From Acidimicrobiales bacterium (lineage in GTDB: Bacteria; Actinomycetota; Acidimicrobiia; Acidimicrobiales; SZUA-35), in contig JAHDBV010000053.1 in the NCBI GenBank assembly GCA_020630195.1, positions 1 through 32,443 on the forward strand: a stretch of 32,443 nucleotides of DNA, read 5' to 3'. The notes under the pieces are model-generated. The model was not told where the DNA came from. It saw only the letters and a program-made list of their open reading frames with translations, and searched no databases. Position numbers and translations under genes: made by a program. Of this stretch, positions 1 through 6,695 are shown piece by piece (the stretch's first letter is position 1; every line of letters begins with the position of its first letter).

Positions 1-77
1 GGGTTCCAGCGACGGGTCTGGTGTCCGAAGTGGACACCGGCGTCGAGCAGCTGCTTCATGGTCACGACCGCGGTCAT
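1..77 (-). CDS. rpsB: 30S ribosomal protein uS2, N-terminal fragment
   Basis: Only the first 25 codons lie in the window; the gene runs off the left edge. The reverse-strand translation begins [20 protein letters not shown] and continues TRRWNP, the highly conserved start of uS2, a protein of the small ribosomal subunit that stabilises S1 binding in many bacteria. The start ATG at 77-75 is preceded by a strong ribosome binding site (GGAGG at 83-87 in plus coordinates, read on minus). A second in-frame ATG lies at 59, but the upstream one has the Shine-Dalgarno sequence. The next gene upstream is an M23-family peptidase, as is common in Actinomycetota. tsf would be expected beyond the left edge. 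Confidence 0.95.
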   Translation of the reverse strand, partial: MTAVVTMKQLLDAGVHFGHQTRRWN

Positions 78-98
78 GTTGTTCCTCCGGTTGGGGAT

Positions 99-144
99 CC
101 GAGCCGCCGCACCTCGCAGGGTGACCGTGGATCTCGCGGCTCGG
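99..144 (-). promoter_or_regulatory. Inverted repeat in the rpsB 5' leader
   Basis: Nine bases at 99-107 are perfectly complementary to 136-144 (CCGAGCCGC / GCGGCTCGG in minus-strand order), enclosing a 28-base loop. The 3' arm ends about 12 bases before the GGAGG of rpsB. rpsB is autoregulated through leader RNA in several bacteria, so this may be the S2-binding leader, but that function is inference from position only. Confidence 0.4.
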
Positions 145-191
145 GATGGATCTGATCAGCGTCGGTCGCATCCGGACGGACGCTCGCGACG

Positions 192-210
192 GTTCCGGGA
201 CATCCGGAAC
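192..210 (-). terminator. Hairpin downstream of the M23-family gene
   Basis: A perfect 7-bp stem (GTTCCGG at 192-198 with CCGGAAC at 204-210) and a 5-base loop begins 10 bases after the stop codon of the M23 gene. No U-tract follows, so it is either a GC-only terminator or a 3'-end-stabilising hairpin. Confidence 0.45.
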
Positions 211-219
211 ACCGCAACG

Positions 220-813
220 CTATCCGGGCACCACGGCGGGACCACCCGCGTCGAGCACCCCCGACACCGCCCGGCCGAGGTGTCGACCGGCCACGACGGC
301 GGGTGCGGGTCGAACCGGACCGGCCGAACGAAGCGCCGGTGGTGCGACGCCGTCGACGAGTGCCACGGACACCTCGGCGCCGTCGAGCAGGAGCTGCGGA
401 TCGACATAGACCCGATCGAGCCGAGCGGTCAGGTGCATCCCCGGAGTGGCCGCGCCCACCGGATCACCTCGGCGCACGGTGGCGCCACGCAGCACCCGAC
501 GGGACTCGAGTGGTCCCACGGTCGACCAGAGCCCCGAGCCGTGATCGATCGAGACATAGGCGCGACCCGCCACCACGCCCGACCAGCGGACCACCCCGCC
601 GGCGACGGCACGGACCGGGTCACCGGCGTCGACCCCGTATTCGAGTCCCCGGTTGCCGGGGCCGTAGCGGTGGCTCGGTGGGCGGAACGGATCGACCACG
701 GCGGCATCGACCGGTGGACGCCACCGCTCCCCCGCCACGGCGGGTTCGGCCGGACCGAGCACGGCGAGCGACCAGGCGGCGAGCACCACCACGAACACGG
801 TTGGGCGCGACAT
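220..813 (-). CDS. Secreted M23-family peptidase homologue, catalytically degenerate
   Basis: A 197-residue protein with an N-terminal signal sequence (about residues 4-27, hydrophobic core VFVVVLAAWSLAVL, AVA-G cleavage site). The rest resembles the LytM/M23 beta-barrel: GPGNRGLEYGVDAGDPVRAV at 51-70, GGVVRWSG near 72-79, YVSIDHGSGLWST at 86-98, and a C-terminal YVDPQLLL motif. In active M23 enzymes the first motif reads H-x-x-x-D; here those positions are Asn54 and Glu58, and only one histidine remains near the usual HxH (His127). It is therefore probably a non-hydrolytic cell-wall-binding or activator protein. The ATG at 813 was chosen over one at 837 because GGAGGAG lies about 7 bases upstream and the signal peptide then starts cleanly. 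It sits between whiG and rpsB, a position M23 genes often hold in Actinomycetota. Confidence 0.75.
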   Translation of the reverse strand: MSRPTVFVVVLAAWSLAVLGPAEPAVAGERWRPPVDAAVVDPFRPPSHRYGPGNRGLEYGVDAGDPVRAVAGGVVRWSGVVAGRAYVSIDHGSGLWSTVGPLESRRVLRGATVRRGDPVGAATPGMHLTARLDRVYVDPQLLLDGAEVSVALVDGVAPPALRSAGPVRPAPAVVAGRHLGRAVSGVLDAGGPAVVPG

Positions 814-902
814 CGCACCACTCCTCCCCGACCACACGGCCGGACGACGGCGTTGCGGGGGAAGCTGTGCCGGCCGGGCGATCAGCCGGCGGCGATGTCA
901 CG

Positions 903-918
903 GGGCGCCGGGGCGCCC
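903..918 (-). terminator. GC-rich hairpin after the sigma factor gene
   Basis: A 6-bp stem (GGGCGC at 903-908 with GCGCCC at 913-918) and a tetraloop lies 7 bases beyond the whiG stop codon, within the 112-base gap before the M23 gene. No T-run follows. Confidence 0.4.
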
Positions 919-925
919 GAGGAGC

Positions 926-1939
926 TCAGACGAGTTCGCGCTCGGCGGCGGTCAGCTTGCTGCGCAGCTGGAGCACCGCCTTGGTGTGGATCTGACACAC
1001 CCGGGATTCGGTCACCCCGAGCACCCGACCGATCTCGGCGAGCGTGAGCGACTCGTAGTAGTAGAGCGTGAGCACGATCTTCTCCCGCTCGCCCATCTGG
1101 TTGATGGCCGAGGCGAGCAGCTGTCGCATCTCGATGCGCTCGAACGCACCACCCGGTCCGTCGGAGCGGTCGGCGAGGGTGTCACCCAGGGTCAGGGTCT
1201 CACCGCTGGAGCCACCGAACGAGAGCATCTCGTCGAGGGCGACCATGCCGAGCGAGCCGATCTGGTTGTAGATGCCGTTGAGCTGATCGATGCTCAGCTC
1301 CATCTCCTCGGCGATCTCCTCGTCGGAGGGGGCCCGATGCAATCGGGACTCGAGCTTGGCCATGGCCCGCTCGACCGACTTCGCCTTGGTCCGCACCGAG
1401 CGGGGCACCCAGTCGATCGAGCGGAGCTCGTCGAGGATGGCGCCCTTCACCCGGGAGATGGCGTAGGTCTCGAACTTGAAGCCACGAGCCGGGTCGAACT
1501 TCGTGATGGCGTCGATGAGACCGAACATGCCGTAACTCACGAGGTCGGCCTGGTCGACGCTCTGCGGCAAGCCTGCCGCGATCCTGCTCGCCACGTACTT
1601 CACCAATGGTGCGTAGTACACGATGAGTTGATCCCGATCCGCCTGGGTCGGGTTGTCCTTGTATCGAGCCCATACGTCGTCGAGCTCGGTCGCGTTGGTG
1701 ATCTCCGCCACGATGTCCGCCTGTGTGGTTGTGGTTCCGCCAACGGGTCGTGGTGGCTCCGCAACCACCGGGTCGACCCGTTCCCACTCTCCGTCGGACG
1801 ATGACCACACAGTGTGAGCATTTCGACGAACTTTCCGGGAAACCCGGATCTCGTCGTCGTCGACCACCCGCGAGAACCCCAGGACATCGAGGTAGCGCTC
1901 TCGCACGGCGGTGGTCACGAACGCGAACGGTAGCGCCAT
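926..1939 (-). CDS. whiG: RNA polymerase sigma factor, WhiG/FliA (sigma-28) family
   Basis: Sigma-70 family group 3 factor of 337 residues. Region 2 is at about 104-183 (LIVYYAPLVKYVASR, DLVSYGMFGLIDAITKFDP, RGFKFETYAISRVKGAI, DELRSIDWVPRSVR), region 3 at about 184-230, and region 4 at about 268-330 with the helix-turn-helix LAEIGRVLGVTESRVCQI. WhiG directs late sporulation genes in Streptomyces and motility genes (FliA) elsewhere; which applies here cannot be told from this window. WhiG proteins usually begin close to the stretch near residue 75 here, so the start is uncertain: ATG 1939 gives about 65 extra residues rich in charge and lacks a clear Shine-Dalgarno sequence, while GTG codons further downstream (near residues 44, 58 and 77) are alternatives. 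It lies 41 bases after dprA in the actinobacterial order dprA-whiG-rpsB. Confidence 0.88.
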   Translation of the reverse strand: MALPFAFVTTAVRERYLDVLGFSRVVDDDEIRVSRKVRRNAHTVWSSSDGEWERVDPVVAEPPRPVGGTTTTQADIVAEITNATELDDVWARYKDNPTQADRDQLIVYYAPLVKYVASRIAAGLPQSVDQADLVSYGMFGLIDAITKFDPARGFKFETYAISRVKGAILDELRSIDWVPRSVRTKAKSVERAMAKLESRLHRAPSDEEIAEEMELSIDQLNGIYNQIGSLGMVALDEMLSFGGSSGETLTLGDTLADRSDGPGGAFERIEMRQLLASAINQMGEREKIVLTLYYYESLTLAEIGRVLGVTESRVCQIHTKAVLQLRSKLTAAERELV

Positions 1940-1980
1940 GACCAGACCGGTCCTGATGATCTCCCATCGGTTCGGGGGCC

Positions 1981-3054
1981 TCACGGAATGAGCTCGATGA
2001 CGGTCCCGTTCCGACGCCAGCGTCCGGCGGCGATCCGACGTCCGATCTCGACGAGGGCCTCGGCGACGTCGCCCCCGGCCGCGGCCACGAGGGCGTCGAT
2101 CGTGCAGCCGCCACGAGCCACCTCCGCATCGAGGAGATCCAGCGCCACCACCGCGGCGTCGCGTCCGACCGACGGAGTGATCCCGAGCAGGTCGAACACG
2201 TCGACGGCACCCCGCACCGGTGCGGCGCCGTCGACGAGCAACGCGTTGGTGCCGTCGGACGCGGGAGAGCGCACCGATCCCGGCACCGCACCGACCGACC
2301 GACCCCGCTCGAGCGCCTCGGCGGCCGTCGAGAGTGCGCCACCCCGTGCCTGGCTCTCGACCACGACGGTCGACTCGGCGAGTGCGGCGATGAGGCGATT
2401 GCGGGCCGGGAATCGCCAGCGGGCCGGAGGCACGCCGAGCCCGTACTCCGAGACCAGCAGCCCGTCCTCGGCGATGGTGTCCCACAACTCCCCGTGCCGA
2501 GCCGGATAGGGCCGATCGACTCCCGAGCCGACGACGGCGATGGTGCCGCCACCGACTCGGAGGGCGCCACGATGCGCGGCGCCGTCGATGCCGAGCGCCA
2601 GCCCGCTCACGATCACGACGCCGGCCTCGGCGAGCGTCGCGCCGAGCTCATCGGCCACGGCACGCCCGAGCCCGGTGGGACGACGTGTGCCGACGAGGGC
2701 GACCGCCGGCCGTCGGTTCAGCAGATCCCGATCACCTCGGACCACCACGGCCAACGGCGGCTCGGGGTCGTCGTCGAACGGCCACCCGTCGTCGCCGGGC
2801 ACCAGCACCTCCGCACCGATCGCCCGCAGTTCGGCCTCGATCTCCCGATCCTGGAAGGCCCGCGCCCGACGGACGAGGTCGGGCCAGGCCTCGGCGAGCC
2901 GTCCCGCGACGCCGGCGGGCCGTCGTCCGTCGAGCAACGCCGACCACGACCCGATCGGGTCGTCGAGGGCGCCGAGGAGCTCGAGCCGGCGGGGCCACAG
3001 ACCCTCGATCGTGACGAGGCCGAGGCGGGCGAGGCGTTCGTCGTCGAGGACCAT
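1981..3054 (-). CDS. dprA: DNA processing protein DprA (Smf)
   Basis: A 357-residue single-stranded DNA-binding RecA loader, used in natural transformation and widely kept in bacteria that are not known to be competent. The Rossmann-like core shows VGTRRPTGLG (121-130), SGLALGIDGAAHRGAL (150-165), GSGVDRPYP (176-184), SEYGLGVPP (202-210), FPARNRLIAALAESTVVVE (215-233) and VPGS (257-260), followed by GTNALLVDGA (268-277). A C-terminal winged-helix-like domain spans about 295-357. The start ATG overlaps the comM stop codon by one base (TGATG), so translation is probably coupled. The frame stays open upstream inside comM, but the overlap and the usual N-terminus support 3054. Confidence 0.94.
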   Translation of the reverse strand: MVLDDERLARLGLVTIEGLWPRRLELLGALDDPIGSWSALLDGRRPAGVAGRLAEAWPDLVRRARAFQDREIEAELRAIGAEVLVPGDDGWPFDDDPEPPLAVVVRGDRDLLNRRPAVALVGTRRPTGLGRAVADELGATLAEAGVVIVSGLALGIDGAAHRGALRVGGGTIAVVGSGVDRPYPARHGELWDTIAEDGLLVSEYGLGVPPARWRFPARNRLIAALAESTVVVESQARGGALSTAAEALERGRSVGAVPGSVRSPASDGTNALLVDGAAPVRGAVDVFDLLGITPSVGRDAAVVALDLLDAEVARGGCTIDALVAAAGGDVAEALVEIGRRIAAGRWRRNGTVIELIP

Positions 3055-4583
3055 CACGCCGCTCCGACCACGGTCGACATCGGCATGCGCATCCCGAGCG
3101 CCGCCATCACCGAAGCCGCCGTGAGCGGCACGTCGGGGGCGGCGACCGGATCCCGGAGGTCTTGCACGGTCCGGGCGAGCAGGCGGATCCGTCGCAGACC
3201 GCGCCCGGTGAGCAGTCCCGATCGCAGCGCCGACTCGAGATCCCGCCGGGCGTCGTCGGTGAGCGGCGTCCAACGCTCGAGCTCGTGGTCGGCGATCTCC
3301 GCGTTCGCCCGCACGCCCCGCTCCGCCGCCAGCGCCCGGACCCGATCGACCCGAGCACGAACGGCGTCGGACGACTCCTCGGGCGGGCCGTCGAGCATGA
3401 GCAGCGGGTCGGGCGGCTGCACCTCCACCCGGAGGTCGAATCGGTCGAGCAGCGGCCCCGACAGGCGCCGGGCGTACCGGCCCCGAGCGGCGGACGTGCA
3501 GCGACAGCCCGCGTCACCACGGCCGGCGCCACACGGGCACGGGTTCATCGCGGCGACGAGCTGGAACCGGGCCGGGAGTGTGGTGGCATGACCGGCTCGA
3601 GCCACCCGGATCAGACCCTCCTCGAGCGGTTGGCGGAGCGCATCGAGAACGACGGGTGGGAACTCACCGAGTTCGTCGAGGAACAGCACTCCTCCATGGC
3701 TCGCCGACACTTCGCCGGGCCGGAGGGTGGCCCCTCCCCCACCGATGAGCCCGACCTGCGAGGCGCCGTGATGCGGCGCCCGCAACGGTGGCTGGGTGAC
3801 GAGACCACACGCCGGGAGCCGGAGCCCGGCGGCGGAGTGCACCCGCGTGACGACCGCCGCGGTGGCCGGATCGAGTGGCGGGAGCAGCCCGACGAGACGG
3901 CGGGCGAGCATCGTCTTGCCCGCCCCGGGCGGTCCGACGAGGAGCAGATGGTGACCCCCGGCCGCCGCCAGCTCCAGCGCGAACCGGGCCACCGGTTGCG
4001 CCCGGACATCGGCCAGGTCGCCGAGATCCGGACGGGCGTCGTGTCGCGGCACGACCGGCTCGACGACCGCCGGGAGCCGGCCGCCCGCACACAACCCGGC
4101 GACCAGGCTCTTCAGATCGCCGGCGCCGTGCACGATCCGCGGTGCGATCCGTGCGGCCGCGGGAGCGCCGTCGAGCGGCACGATCACATGCTCGGCCGCC
4201 GTCGCCTCGGCGAGACAGACGAGCCCCGGTACGGCACGGATCGAGCCGTCGAGCCCGAGCTCGCCGACCGCACCCACACCGGCGAGGTCGGCCGGCTTCA
4301 CCTGCTCGGTCGCCACGAGGTACCCGAGGGCGATCGGCAGATCGAGCCCCGCCCCCTGCTTGCGCACCTCCGACGGCGAGAGGTTGACGGTGACCCTCGT
4401 GTCCTTCCAGTCGAACCCCGACTGGATCAACGCGGCCCGGACACGGTCTCGTGCCTCTCGACACGAGGCGTCGGGCAATCCCACGATCGTCAGGCCGGGC
4501 AGACCCCGCCCCGCATGGACTTCGACCAACACGGGGGTGCCCGACACCCCGGTGACCACTGCGCTCGGCACCTTCGCCAACAC
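3054..4583 (-). CDS. comM: YifB/ComM family Mg-chelatase-like AAA+ ATPase
   Basis: A 509-residue protein of the family whose Vibrio and Haemophilus members (ComM) are hexameric helicases promoting branch migration during integration of transforming DNA. The N-terminal Lon-like ChlI domain starts MLAKVPSAVVTGVSG and contains GLPGLTIVGLPDAS (27-40) and VTVNLSPSEVRKQGAGLDLP. The AAA+ core has Walker A GPPGAGKT (217-224), Walker B VLFLDE (299-304), the NPCPCG motif (347-352) and GPLLDRFDL (376-384). Length is typical of the family. The start is GTG at 4583, with only a weak GAGAA-like site upstream. It is followed directly by dprA. In many actinobacteria yraN lies immediately upstream; here three other genes intervene. 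Confidence 0.94.
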   Translation of the reverse strand: MLAKVPSAVVTGVSGTPVLVEVHAGRGLPGLTIVGLPDASCREARDRVRAALIQSGFDWKDTRVTVNLSPSEVRKQGAGLDLPIALGYLVATEQVKPADLAGVGAVGELGLDGSIRAVPGLVCLAEATAAEHVIVPLDGAPAAARIAPRIVHGAGDLKSLVAGLCAGGRLPAVVEPVVPRHDARPDLGDLADVRAQPVARFALELAAAGGHHLLLVGPPGAGKTMLARRLVGLLPPLDPATAAVVTRVHSAAGLRLPACGLVTQPPLRAPHHGASQVGLIGGGGATLRPGEVSASHGGVLFLDELGEFPPVVLDALRQPLEEGLIRVARAGHATTLPARFQLVAAMNPCPCGAGRGDAGCRCTSAARGRYARRLSGPLLDRFDLRVEVQPPDPLLMLDGPPEESSDAVRARVDRVRALAAERGVRANAEIADHELERWTPLTDDARRDLESALRSGLLTGRGLRRIRLLARTVQDLRDPVAAPDVPLTAASVMAALGMRMPMSTVVGAA

Positions 4584-4682
4584 GTTCGTTCTCGATTCGT
4601 CGAGTGACGGAACGGCGGGCCGAGGCCTGCGAAGGTGATCCGGACGGTACCGACCGGGTGTGACAGTGCGGGCTCGCGGACC

Positions 4683-5027
4683 TCAGCGGGTCCCGGCGAG
4701 CACCTCGCGGGTGTAGCGGGCGACGGCCTCGAGTTGGTCGTCGTCGAGACGCCCCTCGAACCCGGGCATCGCACCCCGACCGACGCGCAGGAACTCGACC
4801 TGGGCATCCACCGAGTCGAACCGGTTGAACACCCGGTCGCCGTCGAGGCGGGGCCCTCGCCCACCCGAGCCATCAGCCCGGTGGCACGAGGCGCACTGGC
4901 TCTCCCAGATCGCCTGCCCGTCGAACAGGACCGGGTCCGCACCGGCGGCCGGCGCCGGCGCGCCGGCGGTGGCACACGCACCAGCCAGCCCGGCCACGAC
5001 GATCAGCAACGCAACGAGGCGGGTCAC
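4683..5027 (-). CDS. Small lipoprotein cytochrome c (class I type)
   Basis: A 114-residue protein with a short signal sequence (hydrophobic residues 4-16) ending in a lipobox-like LAGAC, with Cys18 as probable lipidation site. A single haem-binding motif CASCH spans residues 45-49, and GAMPGFEG near residue 87 offers the distal methionine ligand. The C-terminal helix ends DDDQLEAVARYTREVL, typical of c-type cytochromes. It probably carries electrons at the outer face of the membrane. The start is GTG 5027; no Shine-Dalgarno site is present but TACCCT lies 7 bases upstream, suggesting a leaderless message. It sits between yraN and comM, which are often adjacent in actinobacteria. The redox partner is unknown. 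Confidence 0.85.
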   Translation of the reverse strand: MTRLVALLIVVAGLAGACATAGAPAPAAGADPVLFDGQAIWESQCASCHRADGSGGRGPRLDGDRVFNRFDSVDAQVEFLRVGRGAMPGFEGRLDDDQLEAVARYTREVLAGTR

Positions 5028-5034
5028 GTCGCCG

Positions 5035-5040
5035 AGGGTA
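5035..5040 (-). promoter_or_regulatory. -10 box, probable leaderless start of the cytochrome gene
   Basis: TACCCT (minus strand) matches TANNNT and lies 7 bases before the GTG, placing transcription start at or next to the start codon. No Shine-Dalgarno sequence is present. Confidence 0.45.
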
Positions 5041-5092
5041 GCCACGGCACCCGATCGTGGTCCGACCGGCCCCGAGGCGGCACACTCGGGGC

Positions 5093-5203
5093 ATGGGCTT
5101 CGATCCGAACCGCAAGTACCAGCGGACCCGTTTCGACTACCTCTACGTCGGTTCGGGCATCGTCGTCGCCCTCGCGCTCGTGGCCTGGGCCGCCTTCGGC
5201 TGA
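5093..5203 (+). CDS. Small single-pass membrane protein, 36 residues, unknown function
   Basis: The reading frame gives a charged N-terminus MGFDPNRKYQRTRFDY followed by one hydrophobic segment (about residues 17-35, ending VAWAAFG). The stop overlaps the ATG of the next plus-strand gene in a TGATG arrangement, which strongly suggests that it is translated and coupled. Its positive N-terminal part suggests that end stays in the cytoplasm. I do not recognise the family. The 65-base gap to the divergent cytochrome gene would hold its promoter; no clear -10 box or strong ribosome binding site was seen. Confidence 0.6.
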   Translation: MGFDPNRKYQRTRFDYLYVGSGIVVALALVAWAAFG

Positions 5204-5511
5204 TGCCGGCCCGCAATCGGAACCGCCAGCCGCGCCCGGCCGATCGCCCCCGCCGCACGAAGGCGGGGCCGAAGTCCGGCCGTCCGAAGCCGAAGAGCGG
5301 CCGGAACCTGCCCGATCCGTCCGACACACCCGACTCCGAGGTCCGCCACGTCCAGCCCTATCAGGCCACGAAGACCTACCTCTGCCCCGGGTGCAATCGG
5401 GAGATCCCACCGGGCCTCGGCCATCTCGTGGTGATCCCACCCGACGCACCGGATCTCCGCCGGCACTGGCACAAGGGCTGCTGGGAACGCCGGGGGCTGC
5501 GCAGCACCTGA
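5203..5511 (+). CDS. Small zinc-binding actinobacterial protein (sometimes named ATP/GTP-binding protein)
   Basis: A 102-residue protein. The first 45 residues are basic, rich in Arg, Lys and Pro and probably disordered. The conserved core has CPGC at 61-64, His74 in PGLGHLVV, and RRHWHKGCW at 86-94, a cluster of Cys and His that probably binds zinc. Short proteins with this core occur across Actinomycetota and are sometimes labelled ATP/GTP-binding, but no nucleotide-binding motif is visible. The basic tail could bind nucleic acid; that is inference. ATG 5203 overlaps the stop of the 36-residue membrane protein by one base. It converges on yraN with a 30-base gap. Confidence 0.75.
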   Translation: MPARNRNRQPRPADRPRRTKAGPKSGRPKPKSGRNLPDPSDTPDSEVRHVQPYQATKTYLCPGCNREIPPGLGHLVVIPPDAPDLRRHWHKGCWERRGLRST

Positions 5512-5541
5512 TCCGCACGACGACCCGATCGACGGACGGGG

Positions 5542-5889
5542 TCAGAAGGCGGACTCGACCACCTTGAGGTGACCTCGGGCGTCGACGTCGACCACGTCGA
5601 AGCGCAGGTTCGGGAACCACTCGTCCCGCTCGGACAGCCAGGCCATCGCCACCCGACGGATCGTCGCCTGTTTGCGATGACCCACGGCCGCGAATCCCGA
5701 CCCGTGACGATCGGAGGTCCGCGTCTTCACCTCGACGAACACGACGACGTCGCCGAGGCGGACGATCAGATCGAGCTCTCCTCGGGCACACCGCCAGTTG
5801 CGGGCGAGCACGACACCACCACGATGCTCGTACCACGACGCCGCCGCGTCCTCCCCGGCCCGGCCGAGGGCCTGACGCCGCGGCGTCAC
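5542..5889 (-). CDS. yraN: YraN family endonuclease-like protein (UPF0102)
   Basis: A 115-residue member of the YraN family, which has a restriction-endonuclease-like fold. It starts (M)TPRRQALGRAGEDAAASWY, then NWRCARGELDLI (31-42) and VFVEVKTR (50-57), giving the Glu38, Asp40, Glu53-x-Lys55 pattern of a PD-(D/E)xK nuclease. RFDVVDV follows near 97-103. The biological role is not settled. The GTG at 5889 overlaps the DUF2469 stop codon (GTGA), gives the standard family length, and was preferred over an upstream start at 5943. Confidence 0.9.
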   Translation of the reverse strand: MTPRRQALGRAGEDAAASWYEHRGGVVLARNWRCARGELDLIVRLGDVVVFVEVKTRTSDRHGSGFAAVGHRKQATIRRVAMAWLSERDEWFPNLRFDVVDVDARGHLKVVESAF

Positions 5890-6170
5890 AACTCGCGCGG
5901 GGGAAGCTCTTCGATCGTGAGGGCTCGGGCGGACGCGACGCATGCCCGTGCGAGGAACCGGGTCTGGCGGTACATGTCCCAGACCCAGGCGTCGGTGAGT
6001 TCGTACTCGAGGAACCCGTCGTCGCCGTCGACGCGGGTCACCTCGTTGCAGAGATAGAAGCGGCGTTCGGTCTCGACGACGTAGCGGAACATCCCGATGA
6101 CGTCGCGGTACTCGCGATAGAGCGCCAGCTCGATCTCGGCTTCGTACTGCTCGAGTTCTTCGGTGCTCAT
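5886..6170 (-). CDS. DUF2469 family protein
   Basis: A 94-residue acidic protein, MSTEELEQYEAEIELALYRE, with YRDVIGMFRYVVETERRFYL and a conserved LTDAWVWDMYRQTRF segment. These match DUF2469, a family found almost only in Actinomycetota, normally located next to yraN and near rnhB and rplS. Its function is unknown. No membrane segment or metal-binding motif is visible. Translation of yraN is coupled to it by a 4-base overlap. The usual neighbours lepB and rnhB, which often lie between rplS and this gene, are absent here. Confidence 0.85.
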   Translation of the reverse strand: MSTEELEQYEAEIELALYREYRDVIGMFRYVVETERRFYLCNEVTRVDGDDGFLEYELTDAWVWDMYRQTRFLARACVASARALTIEELPPREL

Positions 6171-6215
6171 CGCAGCACCAACGGGATCAACGGTCCCGCT
6201 TCACGACAACGCAGA

Positions 6216-6563
6216 TCAGCGGTCGCGCTTCTCTTTGACCTTGGCGGCCTTGCCGACACGGTCGCGGAGGTAATACAGCTTGGCCCGTCGCACATCACCC
6301 CGGGTCACCACCTCGATCTTCTCGATCACCGGCGAATGGAGGGGGAAGCAACGCTCGACACCGACACCGAAGCTGACCTTGCGCACGGTGAAGCTCTCAC
6401 CGGCACCGGAGCCGCGGCGGCCGATCACGACGCCCTGGAAGACCTGGACACGCTCACGGTTGCCCTCGATCACCTTGACGTGCACCTTGAGGGTGTCGCC
6501 CGGGTCGAACTCGGGAACATCGTCGCGGAGCTGGGTCTTCTCGACCAGATCGGTTGCTTTCAT
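6216..6563 (-). CDS. rplS: 50S ribosomal protein bL19
   Basis: A 115-residue bL19, which sits at the interface between the ribosomal subunits. Recognisable segments include [54 protein letters not shown] and the C-terminal [20 protein letters not shown]. The ATG at 6563 has GAGGA about 8 bases upstream. It follows trmD after 132 bases that hold a promoter candidate and two hairpins, so it can probably be expressed apart from the rpsP operon. The next gene in the same direction is the DUF2469 gene, 45 bases on. Confidence 0.97.
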   Translation of the reverse strand: MKATDLVEKTQLRDDVPEFDPGDTLKVHVKVIEGNRERVQVFQGVVIGRRGSGAGESFTVRKVSFGVGVERCFPLHSPVIEKIEVVTRGDVRRAKLYYLRDRVGKAAKVKEKRDR

Positions 6564-6584
6564 CGTGGCGTCCTCGCTGAGACG

Positions 6585-6648
6585 ACCGGCCGAATGCCGG
6601 TGGGCGTCGGGGGCTCGGATCCGGTCCGCCGGGACCGCTCACCGAGCC
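6585..6648 (-). promoter_or_regulatory. Structured 5' leader of rplS: nested hairpin plus a second hairpin
   Basis: In minus-strand order the first element is an outer stem GGCTCGG/CCGAGCC (6642-6648 with 6612-6618) enclosing an inner stem CGGTCC/GGACCG (6632-6637 with 6622-6627) and a tetraloop. It begins about 6 bases after a TAACCT box, so probably at the transcript's 5' end. A second hairpin ACCGGC/GCCGGT (6585-6601, 5-base loop) follows, ending about 21 bases before the rplS ATG. L19 leaders with autoregulatory roles are known in other phyla; the role here is inference. Confidence 0.5.
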
Positions 6649-6654
6649 GGGACA

Positions 6655-6683
6655 AGGTTAGAGGCGAGAGGCGCCAGTGCCAC
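6655..6683 (-). promoter_or_regulatory. Candidate promoter of rplS
   Basis: GTGGCA (6678-6683, minus strand) and TAACCT (6655-6660) are separated by 17 bases, fitting the housekeeping -35/-10 layout (4 of 6 matches at -35). The predicted start falls at the first base of the leader hairpin. Confidence 0.5.
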
Positions 6684-6695
6684 CGGTGGCGTCGA

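Noticed and set aside
58..1047. 329-codon plus-strand frame over rpsB leader, M23 gene and whiG 3' end
   Set aside because: Its product is Arg/Gly/His-rich without motifs, and it overlaps better-supported minus-strand genes.
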